Notes: generated by a model from the letters alone, not told the origin. Counted from the stretch's first letter, positions 18,073-27,395 are shown. The stretch: DNA of 43,240 nucleotides from Flavivirga aquimarina (GCF_030540835.1 NZ_JAUOEK010000179.1:1-43240), one strand, 5' to 3'. Translations and numbers: made by a program.

Positions 18073-20406
18073 TTAAAATTTGTCTAAACCTTCAGGGATA
18101 CCATTACTAGAATCATCATCAATAATCTCTGAAACATCAGAGCAGTCCACATTTATAGATAAATCCTTTGGTTTTTCAAATGGTTCCGTAGAAATATTTA
18201 ATGTTTCGTCTGCATAACAGCTTTTCATATATAAACCCCAAATTGGTAATGCCGTAGAAGCACCTTGTCCGTAAGTTATGGATTTAAAATGTGCAAACCT
18301 ATCTTCAGCTCCTACCCAAACTCCTGTCACTAGATTAGGTACCATACCCATAAACCAACCATCACTTTGGTTTTGGGTCGTTCCTGTTTTTCCTGCTATA
18401 GGGTTTTTAAATTTATAGGGATAACCCGTAATTATTTTTTTATAATCTATTCTGTTAGCTTTGTGATCATGCTTTAAATTTGATCCTGAACCACCTTCTG
18501 TAACACCTCGTAGAAGATTAACCACAACATAAGCTATTTCTTCGCTTAAAACAACTCGTGTTTTCGGTTTAAATTCATACAAAACAGTATCATTTTTATC
18601 TTTAATGGTGGTAACCATGACAGGTTTTGTATAGACGCCCTTGTTAACAAAAGTAGAATAAGCACCCACCATTTCATAAAGACTTATCTCTGAAACTCCT
18701 AAAGCTATGGAAGGCAGAACCGGGATTTCAGATTCAATTCCTAATTTCTTTGCCAAATCTACGACAAGTTGTGGACCAACTTTATCGATTAATCTTGCTG
18801 TAATAGTATTTACAGAAGTCGCTAAAGCATTTTTTAACGTTTTGGTACCTCCATAATCATTCTCTCCGTTAGCGTTTTCTGGACACCACTCTTCCGAATT
18901 TCCATGTTTGTTTTTTTCTATACAAAATGGTGTGTTCGGAAACTCATCGCATGGTGAATAATGCAACTGATCTATTGCAGTTGCATAAACAAACGGCTTA
19001 AATGTCGATCCAACTTGACGTTTTCCTTGTTTAACCATATCGTACTGAAAATGCCTGTAATTCATACCACCTACCCATGCTTTTACATGACCAGTCAACG
19101 GATCCATAGACATCATACCTGGTCTTAAAAACGATTTATAATAGCGCATAGAGTCGATAGGCTTCATAATAGTATCTACCTCTGAAGCTTTTCCGTCTTT
19201 CCATTCAAAAACGGTCATCTGTGTTGGCTTATAAAATGACGCTTCAATCTCAGCATTAGATTTTCCTGCTTTTTTTAATATTCTCCAACGTTCACCACGT
19301 CTCATGTAACGCTTCATTAAAGCATTTATTCCTGTTCTATCTAACCCCAAAAACGGTGCTGTAGGGTTCCTTTCAGGTGTATTCTGATTAAAAAACTCTG
19401 CCTGCAATCTAGGCATATGTTGTTGTACTGCTGCTTCGGCGTATCGCTGCATACGTGAATCTATGGTAGTATAAATTTTTAAACCATCATTGTATAAACT
19501 ATATTTTGTACCATCTGGTTTTGGATTTTTATTAATCCAATCTTTCATGAACTTACTTAAATAGTTTCTAAAATAAGTCGCAATACCATCACGATGTGAT
19601 TGTGGTGAGTAGCGTAAATCTAACTCTGTTTTTTGAAGTGAATCTTTTACTGCTTCATCAATATAATTGTAGTATTCTAGTTGGTGTAAAACAATATTAC
19701 GTCTATTTTTTGTTCTTACTGGATGTCTTCTCGGGTTATATATTATAGAACTTTTAAACATCCCAACCAACATAGCAGATTCTTTCATATCCAAATCTTT
19801 TGGCTCTTTACCAAAATAGATCTCTGCTGCGCTACGAATACCATCTCCATTATTACCAAAATCGTAAATATTAAAATATTGAGCAATTATCTCTTCTTTG
19901 GTATATTGACGTTCTAAACGAATGGCTATAATCCATTCCTTTATCTTTTGAAGATATTTATCCCACCCTTTTGACCTCACACCAACAAATAATTGGCGTG
20001 CTAATTGTTGGGAAATAGTACTAGCTCCTCCTTTTTTTCCTAAAAAGAAAAACGCTCTTAAAGTGCCTCTTGCATCTATTCCAGAATGCTCTTTAAATCT
20101 CGCATCTTCTGTAGCAATTAAGGCATCTACTAAATTTTGTGATAACTCGTCATAACTCACAGGGGTTCTATTATCATTCAAATAGAATCTACCCAAAGTT
20201 TCTCCATCTGATGAAATGATTTCAGTTGCTAAATGAGTTTTAGGGTTTTCTAATACGGTATGGTCTGGCATTTCACCAAAAGCACCCCATGAAGCGAGCA
20301 AAAAAAGAAGTGTCACAAAAAAAACTCCCCCTACAAATAACATCCAAAACCAACGTATGTATTTTGAAAAATCCTGAGCCGTTGTCGCTTTCTTTTTTTT
20401 TACCAT
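18073..20406 (-). CDS. Penicillin-binding protein 1A, tandem copy 1
   Basis: 777-residue class A PBP with the same layout as its paralogue: membrane helix (about 15-42), GT51 motifs (TEDARFKEHSGIDARG, KGGASTISQQLARQLF) and transpeptidase motifs STFK (GSTFKPFVY), SVN (ATSVNTITAR) and KTG (AGKTGTTQNQS). The copies are nearly identical around DSRMQRYAEAAVQQHMPRLQ but differ in the GT51 region just after the first motif (FFFLGKKGG versus IVMLGSGGG), and in VGVRSKGWDKYLQ versus TGAASRSTLGRIT. It follows gldH by 68 bp and is the copy in the original operon position. Confidence 0.95.
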   Translation of the reverse strand: MVKKKKATTAQDFSKYIRWFWMLFVGGVFFVTLLFLLASWGAFGEMPDHTVLENPKTHLATEIISSDGETLGRFYLNDNRTPVSYDELSQNLVDALIATEDARFKEHSGIDARGTLRAFFFLGKKGGASTISQQLARQLFVGVRSKGWDKYLQKIKEWIIAIRLERQYTKEEIIAQYFNIYDFGNNGDGIRSAAEIYFGKEPKDLDMKESAMLVGMFKSSIIYNPRRHPVRTKNRRNIVLHQLEYYNYIDEAVKDSLQKTELDLRYSPQSHRDGIATYFRNYLSKFMKDWINKNPKPDGTKYSLYNDGLKIYTTIDSRMQRYAEAAVQQHMPRLQAEFFNQNTPERNPTAPFLGLDRTGINALMKRYMRRGERWRILKKAGKSNAEIEASFYKPTQMTVFEWKDGKASEVDTIMKPIDSMRYYKSFLRPGMMSMDPLTGHVKAWVGGMNYRHFQYDMVKQGKRQVGSTFKPFVYATAIDQLHYSPCDEFPNTPFCIEKNKHGNSEEWCPENANGENDYGGTKTLKNALATSVNTITARLIDKVGPQLVVDLAKKLGIESEIPVLPSIALGVSEISLYEMVGAYSTFVNKGVYTKPVMVTTIKDKNDTVLYEFKPKTRVVLSEEIAYVVVNLLRGVTEGGSGSNLKHDHKANRIDYKKIITGYPYKFKNPIAGKTGTTQNQSDGWFMGMVPNLVTGVWVGAEDRFAHFKSITYGQGASTALPIWGLYMKSCYADETLNISTEPFEKPKDLSINVDCSDVSEIIDDDSSNGIPEGLDKF

Positions 20407-20474
20407 TTAACTTTTAAGTACTAAACATTTACTAGATATCATTCTGACAAAATTCAGAATTATAGGGAACTTTT

Positions 20475-20960
20475 TTAAGGTTTTTCAATTCTAAAACCAA
20501 TATCTGTAATTCCTTCAAGTTCTATGACACCATTCACTTTTCCGTTTTCCCGCATGGCATGTTGTATATTAACGGTATAGTCTCCTGCCTCTTTAAAAAT
20601 GACTTGTTCTTTATACCAAAGTTTGTTCTCTTTTACATCTGTAAGCCCAGTTCCTAAAAGTTTTCCACTGGGATCTGCCATCCTATATTCTAGCGTGTCT
20701 TTAATAGTTTTACCATGTGGAAAACTCATTTCAACAATTAAAAACAAATTGTTGTATTTATAATCGTTTGTGTTTCTTAAATTAACAAATAGATTGTATA
20801 CATTTATAGAATCTGGAGGCGTTACTTTAAAACTAACTATAGAATCTTTATGCCACTTGTTAGGAACCGATTTATAGGTATCGAATACGCGATTAGAATC
20901 GCAGCATACTAAGACTAAGAAAGAAATTAAGAGACCTAATAATATCTTACTTTGCTGCAT
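20475..20960 (-). CDS. gldH: Gliding motility lipoprotein GldH
   Basis: 161 residues from ATG 20960, with a lipoprotein signal (KILLGLLISFLVLVCCDSN). The body (YKSVPNKWHKDSIVSFKVTP; NLFVNLRNTNDYKYNNLFLI; GVIELEGITDIGFRIEKP) matches GldH, a lipoprotein needed for gliding motility in Flavobacterium johnsoniae. A longer reading frame from 21044 would hide the lipobox and is rejected. The start overlaps the end of the ricT-like gene by 14 bp, suggesting translational coupling. The order ricT-gldH-PBP1A is one I recognise from flavobacteria. Confidence 0.9.
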   Translation of the reverse strand: MQQSKILLGLLISFLVLVCCDSNRVFDTYKSVPNKWHKDSIVSFKVTPPDSINVYNLFVNLRNTNDYKYNNLFLIVEMSFPHGKTIKDTLEYRMADPSGKLLGTGLTDVKENKLWYKEQVIFKEAGDYTVNIQHAMRENGKVNGVIELEGITDIGFRIEKP

Positions 20961-22122
20961 TTTTACTGTTTTGAGGTTTTCTTTTGTTTTTGTGCTTTCT
21001 TCTTCTATTATTTTTACGTTTATTCTTGGGTTTTGGACTATCAAAACGCGTTAAACTATCTTGACCTACAACGTTTTCAAACTCAGCTTTAGTATCTTCT
21101 GCTAATTCTGAAGCATATTCTTCAAGACTGGCAATTTTTTTATCTTTTTTGTTTAATTCAATAATTTCATTGGCTTGACTCGTAGTTATCTTATGCCAAT
21201 TATTCCATTCTCCTTCATAAGCATACCACAAATGACCTTTAAAGATATCTGTTTTTTGACATACTGCAGTGCCTTTTACTGTTTGTAATTTTGTATCTGC
21301 TTTAGGAAAGTCTTTTAAGGCATCTAAATACGTGTCGAGCTCATAGTTTAAGCAACATTTTAATTTACCACATTGTCCTGCTAGCTTTTGAGGGTTTAAT
21401 GATAGTTGTTGGTATCTGGCTGCCGATGTACTTACCGATCGGAAATCTGTTAACCATGTTGAACAGCATAACTCACGACCACAAGACCCAATGCCTCCAA
21501 GCCTTGAAGCTTCCTGGCGAAACCCCACTTGTTTCATTTCTATACGCGTTCTAAACTCGCGAGCAAACACTTTTATAAGCTCTCTAAAATCAACCCGTTC
21601 TTCTGCTGTATAATAAAAAGTAGCTTTGCTGGCATCTCCCTGAAACTCGATATCGGAAATTTTCATTTGCAGCTTCAAATCAATTGCAAACTGGCGGGCC
21701 TTTACTTTCATAGGCTCTTCTTTATCGCGTGCAGACGACCAGATATCAATATCTTTTTGACTTGCTTTTCGATAAATTTTTAAGGCTTCTTCCTCGTTAT
21801 CCGATATGTTTTTACGTTTCATTTGAACACGTACTAATTCCCCCGTAAGAGTAACCATACCAATGTCATGCCCCGCTTTTGCTTGTGTTGCTACTATATC
21901 ACCAATATTAAGTGTTAAGTTCGCTGTATTATTGTAATATTCTTTTCTTCCGTTTTTATAACGTACCTCAATCCAATTATATGGCTTTTCGCCATTAGGC
22001 AATGACATATTTGCCAACCAATCGAAAACAGTTAATTTATTGCAACTGTCTGTACCACAAGTACCATTGTTTTTGCAGCCTTTAGGTTGGCCGTCTTTAG
22101 TTAAGCAGCTTGCACAAGCCAT
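20947..22122 (-). CDS. ricT: PSP1-domain protein, RicT (YaaT)-like
   Basis: 391 residues. The N-terminus is Cys-rich (MACASCLTKDGQPKGCKNNG, TCGTDSC). The PSP1 core spans about 130-280 (EERVDFRELIKVFAREFRTR, GGIGSCGRELCCSTWL, KLAGQCGKLKCCLNYELDTY), with the CGxxxCC pattern that in B. subtilis RicT helps hold Fe-S clusters in the RicAFT complex, which affects mRNA processing by RNase Y. The C-terminus is a basic tail (KNKRKNNRRRKHKNKRKPQN). Bacteroidota lack the full RicAFT set, so the role here is uncertain. First gene of the gldH/PBP operon. Confidence 0.85.
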   Translation of the reverse strand: MACASCLTKDGQPKGCKNNGTCGTDSCNKLTVFDWLANMSLPNGEKPYNWIEVRYKNGRKEYYNNTANLTLNIGDIVATQAKAGHDIGMVTLTGELVRVQMKRKNISDNEEEALKIYRKASQKDIDIWSSARDKEEPMKVKARQFAIDLKLQMKISDIEFQGDASKATFYYTAEERVDFRELIKVFAREFRTRIEMKQVGFRQEASRLGGIGSCGRELCCSTWLTDFRSVSTSAARYQQLSLNPQKLAGQCGKLKCCLNYELDTYLDALKDFPKADTKLQTVKGTAVCQKTDIFKGHLWYAYEGEWNNWHKITTSQANEIIELNKKDKKIASLEEYASELAEDTKAEFENVVGQDSLTRFDSPKPKNKRKNNRRRKHKNKRKPQNSKNAAK

Positions 22123-22238
22123 ATATTTTATATATTGAACTCGTTAATAATTTTAGATTATTACGAATGAAGATTAATAATTAATTTGAAATGTAAAGAT
22201 ATGATTATTATGTTGACTTTAAAAAGTCAAGATTTCTT

Positions 22239-22469
22239 TTAAACAAATTTCACATTAATTATCTTTACAGGACAGGCTTTAGATGCTTTATCGCAGTCAT
22301 CAAAAATAACATCATCGTTAGATTTTACAGTAAAAAATCCTTTTTTGTCTTTTGAATGTAACAGGACAGACTTTCCATCTTTCTTAGACATTTGAAATTG
22401 ATTAGGTGCCAATTCTACACAATAATTACAGCCTATACACTTATTACGTTGTAATGTTATAACAACCAT
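22239..22469 (-). CDS. Small 4Fe-4S ferredoxin
   Basis: 76 residues with CIGCNYC (Cys 11, 14, 17) and a distal CP motif in DDCDKASKACPVK, enough for one [4Fe-4S] cluster; the second half-site of a two-cluster ferredoxin is missing. The start overlaps the stop of trhP by 1 bp, so it is the third gene of the trhO-trhP operon. The context suggests it gives electrons or helps the Fe-S cluster of TrhP, which is inference. Confidence 0.88.
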   Translation of the reverse strand: MVVITLQRNKCIGCNYCVELAPNQFQMSKKDGKSVLLHSKDKKGFFTVKSNDDVIFDDCDKASKACPVKIINVKFV

Positions 22470-23713
22470 TAAGCTTCTACTTTATTTTCAACAATTTTAT
22501 ATAATTTATCCGAGGGTCTTATTCTAAAATCTAATGGTATAGTAATGGTATCTCCTTTAGTCCCCACTGTCAATTTTTCATCGTTTACCAACATGTTATT
22601 TATTTTCATTTCTTCTGCTCCTGTTGTAGGTCCTGTTATTAATATAGTATCTCCAATAGCAATATTATAGGCATCTATTTTAAATTCTCCTATTTTAGCT
22701 TTAGTATAAAAGTGCACGCCTTTGCCAATATATACTTTTTTTTGCGTTGCATGCGACCCTGAACCTTTACTCCATTCTCCTAATTTTTGCCCTAAATAAT
22801 AACCATTCCAAAAGCCTCGGTTATAAACCTTTCCTAATTCTTGCATCCAGGAAACGACTTTTTCCTTATTATAGGTATTATTCTCAAGACTGTCTAAGGC
22901 ATCTCTATAACATTTTATAACTCTGGCAACATACTCCGGAGCTCTACCTCTACCTTCTATTTTTAATACTTTAATGCCTGATTCTACTACTTGATCTAAA
23001 ATATCTATAGTACATAAATCTTTGGGAGACATAATATATTCATTATCCAATTCCATTTCGAAACCTGTTTCCTGATCGATAACAGTATATTTTTTTCTAC
23101 AATTTTGCTTGCAAGCGCCTCTATTTGCCGATGAATTTTGAGAATGCAAACTCATGTAACATTTCCCCGAAACAGCCATACAAAGGGCTCCATGACCAAA
23201 TACTTCAATTTCAACCAGTTTACCCGAAGGGCCTTTTATTTGTTCTTTTTCTATGTCTTCAGTTATCTTTTTTACTTGGCGTAAGCTTAACTCTCTACTT
23301 AATACCATAGTATCTGCAAATAGTGCATAAAACTTGACTGTTTCAATGTTGGTAATATTAATCTGTGTAGATATATGCACTTCTAAACCGACCTCACGGG
23401 CAGAGGCTATCACTGCCTGATCCATAGCTATTACAGCGGTAATCCCTACTTCCTTTGCTTTATTTATTAGCGTTTTTACGATAGATAGATCATGATCGTA
23501 AATAATGGTATTTAATGTTAAATACGTCCTTACACGTTTTGCTTTACATCGCTTTGAAATTTCGGGTAAATCATCTAAAGTAAAATTTATAGATGCCCTT
23601 GCTCTCATATTTAACTGTTCGACACCAAAATATATAGAGTCTGCTCCATTATCTAAAGCAGCTTGAAGTGATTCAAAATTTCCTGCTGGAGCCATTAATT
23701 CTATATGCTGCAT
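22469..23713 (-). CDS. trhP: Peptidase U32-family tRNA hydroxylase TrhP
   Basis: 414 residues. The N-terminus MQHIELMAPAGNFESLQAAL, then DNGADSIYFG, and the cysteine cluster HGALCMAVSGKCYMSLH...GACKQNCRKKY are marks of the U32 family. In E. coli and B. subtilis the TrhP group makes 5-hydroxyuridine at tRNA position 34 using prephenate and an Fe-S cluster. The adjacent trhO (1 bp away) supports this over the U32 members for ubiquinone or collagenase roles. The cytosolic enzyme carries its four Cys ligands; no truncation. Confidence 0.88.
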   Translation of the reverse strand: MQHIELMAPAGNFESLQAALDNGADSIYFGVEQLNMRARASINFTLDDLPEISKRCKAKRVRTYLTLNTIIYDHDLSIVKTLINKAKEVGITAVIAMDQAVIASAREVGLEVHISTQINITNIETVKFYALFADTMVLSRELSLRQVKKITEDIEKEQIKGPSGKLVEIEVFGHGALCMAVSGKCYMSLHSQNSSANRGACKQNCRKKYTVIDQETGFEMELDNEYIMSPKDLCTIDILDQVVESGIKVLKIEGRGRAPEYVARVIKCYRDALDSLENNTYNKEKVVSWMQELGKVYNRGFWNGYYLGQKLGEWSKGSGSHATQKKVYIGKGVHFYTKAKIGEFKIDAYNIAIGDTILITGPTTGAEEMKINNMLVNDEKLTVGTKGDTITIPLDFRIRPSDKLYKIVENKVEA

Positions 23714-23714
23714 G

Positions 23715-24743
23715 TTATTTGAATTTTAAAGCTTCAGACCGTCCTTTTTTGAAAATATCGTTGCTATTCCCTTGTCCTTTGCGCAGTTCTTTTTGTGTTT
23801 CGTAGGGTAATCTGTTTATTTCCATACATTTGGTAGAACAGCAATTTTCCATAGCTTCTTTACAGGTATCACATTGTATAAATAATAAATGACAAGCTTC
23901 GTTAGCACAATTCGTATGCACATCAAACGGGTTGCCACATTGGTGGCAATTAGCTATAACATCATCGCTAATGCGTTCTGCTCTCCGATCATCAAAAACA
24001 AAGTTTTGACCTAAAAACTTATTTTCTAGATTTTCTTCTTTTACTTGTCTGGTATACTCAATAATACCTCCTTCTAATTGATATACATTTTTAAACCCTT
24101 TATGCTTAAAATAAGCACTGGCTTTTTCACAACGAATACCACCAGTACAATACATAACAAGATTTTTATCTTCTTTATGTGTTTTTAAATCATCTTCTAT
24201 AATATCTAAAGACTCTCTAAAAGTATCTACATCGGGTGTTATGGCATTTTTAAAATGTCCTATCTCACTTTCGTAATGGTTACGCATGTCTACCAAAACC
24301 GTTTTATTGTCTTCAATAAGACTATTAAACTGTTCTGCTCCTACATGAATTCCTTTGTTAGTAACATCGAACGTATCATCATTTAAACCATCGGCAACAA
24401 TTTTGTTACGTACTTTTATTTTTAACTTTAAAAACGATTTATTGTCTTGCTCTACCGCTATATTTAATCGGATATCTTTTAAAAACGAAATCGTATCTAA
24501 ATGTGTTTTAAATTCATTAAAGCGATCGGCGGGTAATGATAACTGACCATTAATTCCTTCGTGAGCGACATAGATTCTCCCTAGAACATCTAAAGCGTCC
24601 CAAGTGATAAACAAATGATCTCTAAAAACTTGTGGATTGCCAATTTTGGCATATTGGTAAAAAGAAAGTGTTAATCGATTTTTTCCTGCTTTATCGATTA
24701 ATTCTGCTCTTTCTTTTGCGCTTAATTTATTGTACAGTTGCAT
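23715..24743 (-). CDS. trhO: Oxygen-dependent tRNA uridine-34 hydroxylase TrhO (rhodanese)
   Basis: 342 residues. The N-terminal acylphosphatase-like part (DALDVLGRIYVAHEGINGQL) is followed by a rhodanese domain with active Cys in MYCTGGIRCEKASAYF and a Cys-rich C-terminus (CHQCGNP, CANEACHLLF, CDTCKEAMENCC) that probably binds zinc. This is the YceA/TrhO layout: it hydroxylates U34 of tRNA with O2. First gene of the operon with trhP and ferredoxin. It starts 551 bp from the divergent recA. Confidence 0.92.
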   Translation of the reverse strand: MQLYNKLSAKERAELIDKAGKNRLTLSFYQYAKIGNPQVFRDHLFITWDALDVLGRIYVAHEGINGQLSLPADRFNEFKTHLDTISFLKDIRLNIAVEQDNKSFLKLKIKVRNKIVADGLNDDTFDVTNKGIHVGAEQFNSLIEDNKTVLVDMRNHYESEIGHFKNAITPDVDTFRESLDIIEDDLKTHKEDKNLVMYCTGGIRCEKASAYFKHKGFKNVYQLEGGIIEYTRQVKEENLENKFLGQNFVFDDRRAERISDDVIANCHQCGNPFDVHTNCANEACHLLFIQCDTCKEAMENCCSTKCMEINRLPYETQKELRKGQGNSNDIFKKGRSEALKFK

Positions 24744-24914
24744 GCTATACTAATTTATAAGGTTAAAGAATTTTCATAATAACTTCCCCAAAGGGAAAGG
24801 AAGTGCAAAAGTACAATTTTAAACCAGAAATTATAAAAGTAAATTATCTAAGATGAAATTCGAAATATTTATTCTTCTAAAAAATAAATCCCAAAAGATG
24901 ATTTCAATAATAAA

Positions 24915-24951
24915 AAAAGCACTTCCATAAACAAAAAGTGCTTTTTCCTGA
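24915..24951 (-). terminator. Hairpin terminator in trhO-recA gap
   Basis: Stem AAAAAGCACTT / AAGTGCTTTTT with a short AT-rich loop, T or A runs on both sides. Read on the minus strand it follows the small frame at 25003-25095. Lying between divergent genes, it implies a separate short transcript. Confidence 0.75.
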
Positions 24952-25002
24952 CCAAGTTCGTTATTAATATTTTTAATTTTCTCTAACTTATATTAAAGCG
25001 AA

Positions 25003-25095
25003 TCAGTCACCATCGGCTTCGCAGTTACTATTTACAATAACAGTAACTGAAACACCTAATGCGGTTATTAAAACTGTTTATTCGAAAAATTTCAT
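25003..25095 (-). pseudogene. Small hydrophobic peptide gene with in-frame stop
   Basis: From ATG 25095: MKFFE, stop, then TVLITALGVSVTVIVNSNCE, then ADGD and stop. The hydrophobic run followed by a short polar tail with one Cys resembles a membrane or exported peptide. GAGGAG precedes an ATG frame (MKKIK, stop) at about 25109, in another frame, so the 5' end looks mutated. A terminator follows. It may be a decayed small gene or a non-coding RNA. Confidence 0.35.
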
Positions 25096-25236
25096 TTAAT
25101 CTTTTTCATAGCAAAATTTTTCTCCTCTAATCAGTAGATGTAAAATATGTAAAAAGGTTGCGTTGCCCTACTTGTTTTTATTTTTTAGATTAATAAAAAG
25201 GCTTTTATATTTCTAAATTTATGTTGAAAACTATTA

Positions 25237-25267
25237 TTGTATCATGATAAAAGATATAGTATTTTAG
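25237..25267 (+). promoter_or_regulatory. Candidate recA promoter
   Basis: TTG at 25237-25239, 20 bp, then TATTTTAG at 25260-25267, close to TTG-N17-23-TAnnTTTG but with A for T near the end. No LexA-type box is visible. Low confidence. Confidence 0.35.
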
Positions 25268-25296
25268 CAAGCATAACTTTAGAAAATATTTTATAA

Positions 25297-26295
25297 ATGA
25301 GCAGTGAAAAAGACGCTAAATTAAAAGCACTTAAACTTACATTAGATAAATTAGATAAGGCTTACGGAAAAGGAACAGTTATGAAAATGAGTGATGCAGC
25401 TGTACAAGATGTAGAAGCTATTTCGTCAGGTTCTTTAGGTTTAGATATTGCCTTGGGCGTAGGTGGTTATCCACGTGGACGTGTTATAGAAATTTATGGT
25501 CCGGAATCTTCCGGTAAAACCACGCTTACTTTACATGCTATCGCAGAGGCTCAAAAAGCTGGCGGTATTGCTGCTTTTATAGATGCTGAACATGCTTTTG
25601 ATAGATTTTATGCCGAAAAACTTGGAGTAGATATTGATAACTTAATTATATCGCAACCAGATAATGGCGAACAGGCACTTGAAATTGCCGATAATTTAAT
25701 CCGCTCAGGAGCGATTGATATTGTAGTAATTGATTCTGTAGCAGCATTAACACCTAAAAGTGAAATTGAAGGTGAAATGGGAGACTCTAAAATGGGTTTA
25801 CATGCTCGTTTAATGTCTCAAGCCTTAAGAAAGCTTACAGCTTCTATTAGCAAAACAAACTGTACCGTTATATTTATTAACCAGTTACGTGAAAAAATTG
25901 GGGTTATGTTTGGTAACCCAGAGACTACAACTGGTGGTAATGCTTTAAAATTCTACGCTTCTGTTAGATTAGATATAAGACGCTCTACTCAAATTAAAGA
26001 AACCGATGGGAGTGTTGCTGGTAACAAAACACGAGTAAAAGTGGTTAAAAATAAAGTAGCTCCTCCTTTCAAAACAGCAGAATTTGATATTATGTATGGT
26101 GAAGGGGTCTCTAAAGTTGGTGAAATATTAGACCTTGCTGTAGAACATGAAATTGTAAAGAAAAGTGGTTCTTGGTTTAGTTATGACGACACTAAATTAG
26201 GGCAAGGGAGAGATGCGGTAAAAGCTCTTATTAAAGACAACCCCGAACTCATGGACGAACTCGAAGGAAAAGTTAGGAAAATAGTGACAGAATAA
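25297..26295 (+). CDS. recA: Recombinase RecA
   Basis: 332 residues. Walker [12 protein letters not shown], Walker B (VVIDSVAAL), loop L2 region ([17 protein letters not shown]) and the conserved INQLREKIG are all intact. It forms ATP-dependent filaments on single-stranded DNA for recombination and SOS signalling. The acidic C-terminal tail is short compared with E. coli RecA (about 350 residues), as usual in Bacteroidota. Monocistronic, with a terminator 5 bp downstream. Confidence 0.98.
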   Translation: MSSEKDAKLKALKLTLDKLDKAYGKGTVMKMSDAAVQDVEAISSGSLGLDIALGVGGYPRGRVIEIYGPESSGKTTLTLHAIAEAQKAGGIAAFIDAEHAFDRFYAEKLGVDIDNLIISQPDNGEQALEIADNLIRSGAIDIVVIDSVAALTPKSEIEGEMGDSKMGLHARLMSQALRKLTASISKTNCTVIFINQLREKIGVMFGNPETTTGGNALKFYASVRLDIRRSTQIKETDGSVAGNKTRVKVVKNKVAPPFKTAEFDIMYGEGVSKVGEILDLAVEHEIVKKSGSWFSYDDTKLGQGRDAVKALIKDNPELMDELEGKVRKIVTE

Positions 26296-26300
26296 TTATA

Positions 26301-26326
26301 AAAATCCCGTTAATTCGGGATTTTTT
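26301..26326 (+). terminator. recA terminator
   Basis: Stem AAAATCCCG / CGGGATTTT with a six-base loop and a T run, just after the recA stop codon. Confidence 0.9.
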
Positions 26327-26404
26327 AATTTTATACGCAACCTTTTCATTTCTAACGCATCTATATAGAGCTAACATGTATTTAACCCCTAAATATATTT
26401 ACCT

Positions 26405-26815
26405 ATGAAAAAGTTTTTTGTTTTTTGTTTTGCGGCGCTATTATTTGCTTCATGCAGTCTTGATGATGATGGTGCAAATTATAGTTTTGAAATTTTACCA
26501 GTTGATAGTGTTGATATTCCTGATGAATTCACTTTAGGAGAGACATATCCAATTACGGTCTCTTATCTTAGACCATCAACTTGTCATGCTTTTAAAGAGT
26601 TTTATTATTTAAAAGAAAACAATGAACGTACAGTTGCACCTATAAATTATGTTTTTGAAAGTAATGATTGTAACACTCTGGACGACGAATTGGTAGAAGA
26701 AACTTTTAACTTTATAGTTACAAGTAACGGCTCTTATATTTTTAAGTTTTGGCAAGGAGAAGACACAGATGGAGAAGATCAATATTTAACAATTGAAGTG
26801 CCAGTAATTGAGTAG
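26405..26815 (+). CDS. Lipoprotein of unknown function
   Basis: 136 residues with a clear lipoprotein signal (MKKFFVFCFAALLFASCSLD). The mature part has Asp/Glu-rich beta-type segments (YSFEILPVDSVDIPDEFTLG, TYPITVSY) and two internal cysteines (STCHAF, NDCNTL) likely to form a disulfide. It resembles short GEGP-like secreted flavobacterial lipoproteins but I recognise no family with certainty. The next gene starts 37 bp downstream. Confidence 0.75.
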   Translation: MKKFFVFCFAALLFASCSLDDDGANYSFEILPVDSVDIPDEFTLGETYPITVSYLRPSTCHAFKEFYYLKENNERTVAPINYVFESNDCNTLDDELVEETFNFIVTSNGSYIFKFWQGEDTDGEDQYLTIEVPVIE

Positions 26816-26852
26816 AGTTTAAGTATTAATTTAATAAAATACATGTTTAATT

Positions 26853-27395
26853 TTGAGTTTAAACCAACTCATAGAAAATTGTAAAATTAATGATACTAAA
26901 GCACAGGGAGAATTATATAAACTCTTTTCGAGTAAATTATTCTCTTTATGCTTAAAGTATTCGCGAAACCATGCAGAAGCGGAAGATAATCTGCAAGACG
27001 CATTTTTAACAATTTTTAAAAAAATTGAACAATATAAGAACAAGGGTTCTTTTGAAGGTTGGTTAAAACGCATTACTGTAAACACAGTATTACAACGATA
27101 CAGAAACGAAAAGGTTTTTGATATTATAAATGAAAATACAATTGAGGATGTTGAATTAGAAATTGATGAGGATAAAGTATCCATTGATTATCTTTTGCAA
27201 ATTATTCAACAATTACCCGATAGATACAGGTTGGTTTTTAACCTGTATGTATTAGATGGTTATTCGCATAAAGACATAGCCGATATGCTAAACATTAATA
27301 TAGGGACTTCAAAATCTAATTTGGCGCGTGCCAGACATAGCTTGAAGGAGACTATTGAGAATTATAAGGCGATACAAAGTTTACAATCATTATAA
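26853..27395 (+). CDS. RNA polymerase ECF sigma factor, TTG start
   Basis: 180 residues. Region 2 (AQGELYKLFSSKLFSLCLKY, SRNHAEAEDNLQDAFLTIF, FEGWLKRITVNTVLQRYR) and region 4 (LPDRYRLVFNLYVLDGYSHK, DIADMLNINIGTSKSNLARAR) are clear. No ATG occurs early in frame, and a stop lies six codons upstream, so TTG at 26853 is the probable start (an ATT precedes it). Its stop and the start of the next gene share one base (27395), a strong sign of a sigma/partner operon. Confidence 0.9.
   Translation: MSLNQLIENCKINDTKAQGELYKLFSSKLFSLCLKYSRNHAEAEDNLQDAFLTIFKKIEQYKNKGSFEGWLKRITVNTVLQRYRNEKVFDIINENTIEDVELEIDEDKVSIDYLLQIIQQLPDRYRLVFNLYVLDGYSHKDIADMLNINIGTSKSNLARARHSLKETIENYKAIQSLQSL

Larger units (their letters stand above)
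24744..25296. other. Divergent trhO-recA intergenic region
   Basis: 553 bp. It holds the small broken reading frame at 25003-25095, a hairpin terminator at 24915-24951 and a candidate recA promoter at 25237-25267. The stretch 24780-24800 has a short AACTTCCCCAAAGGGAAAGG hairpin. No intact gene is supported. Confidence 0.7.
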
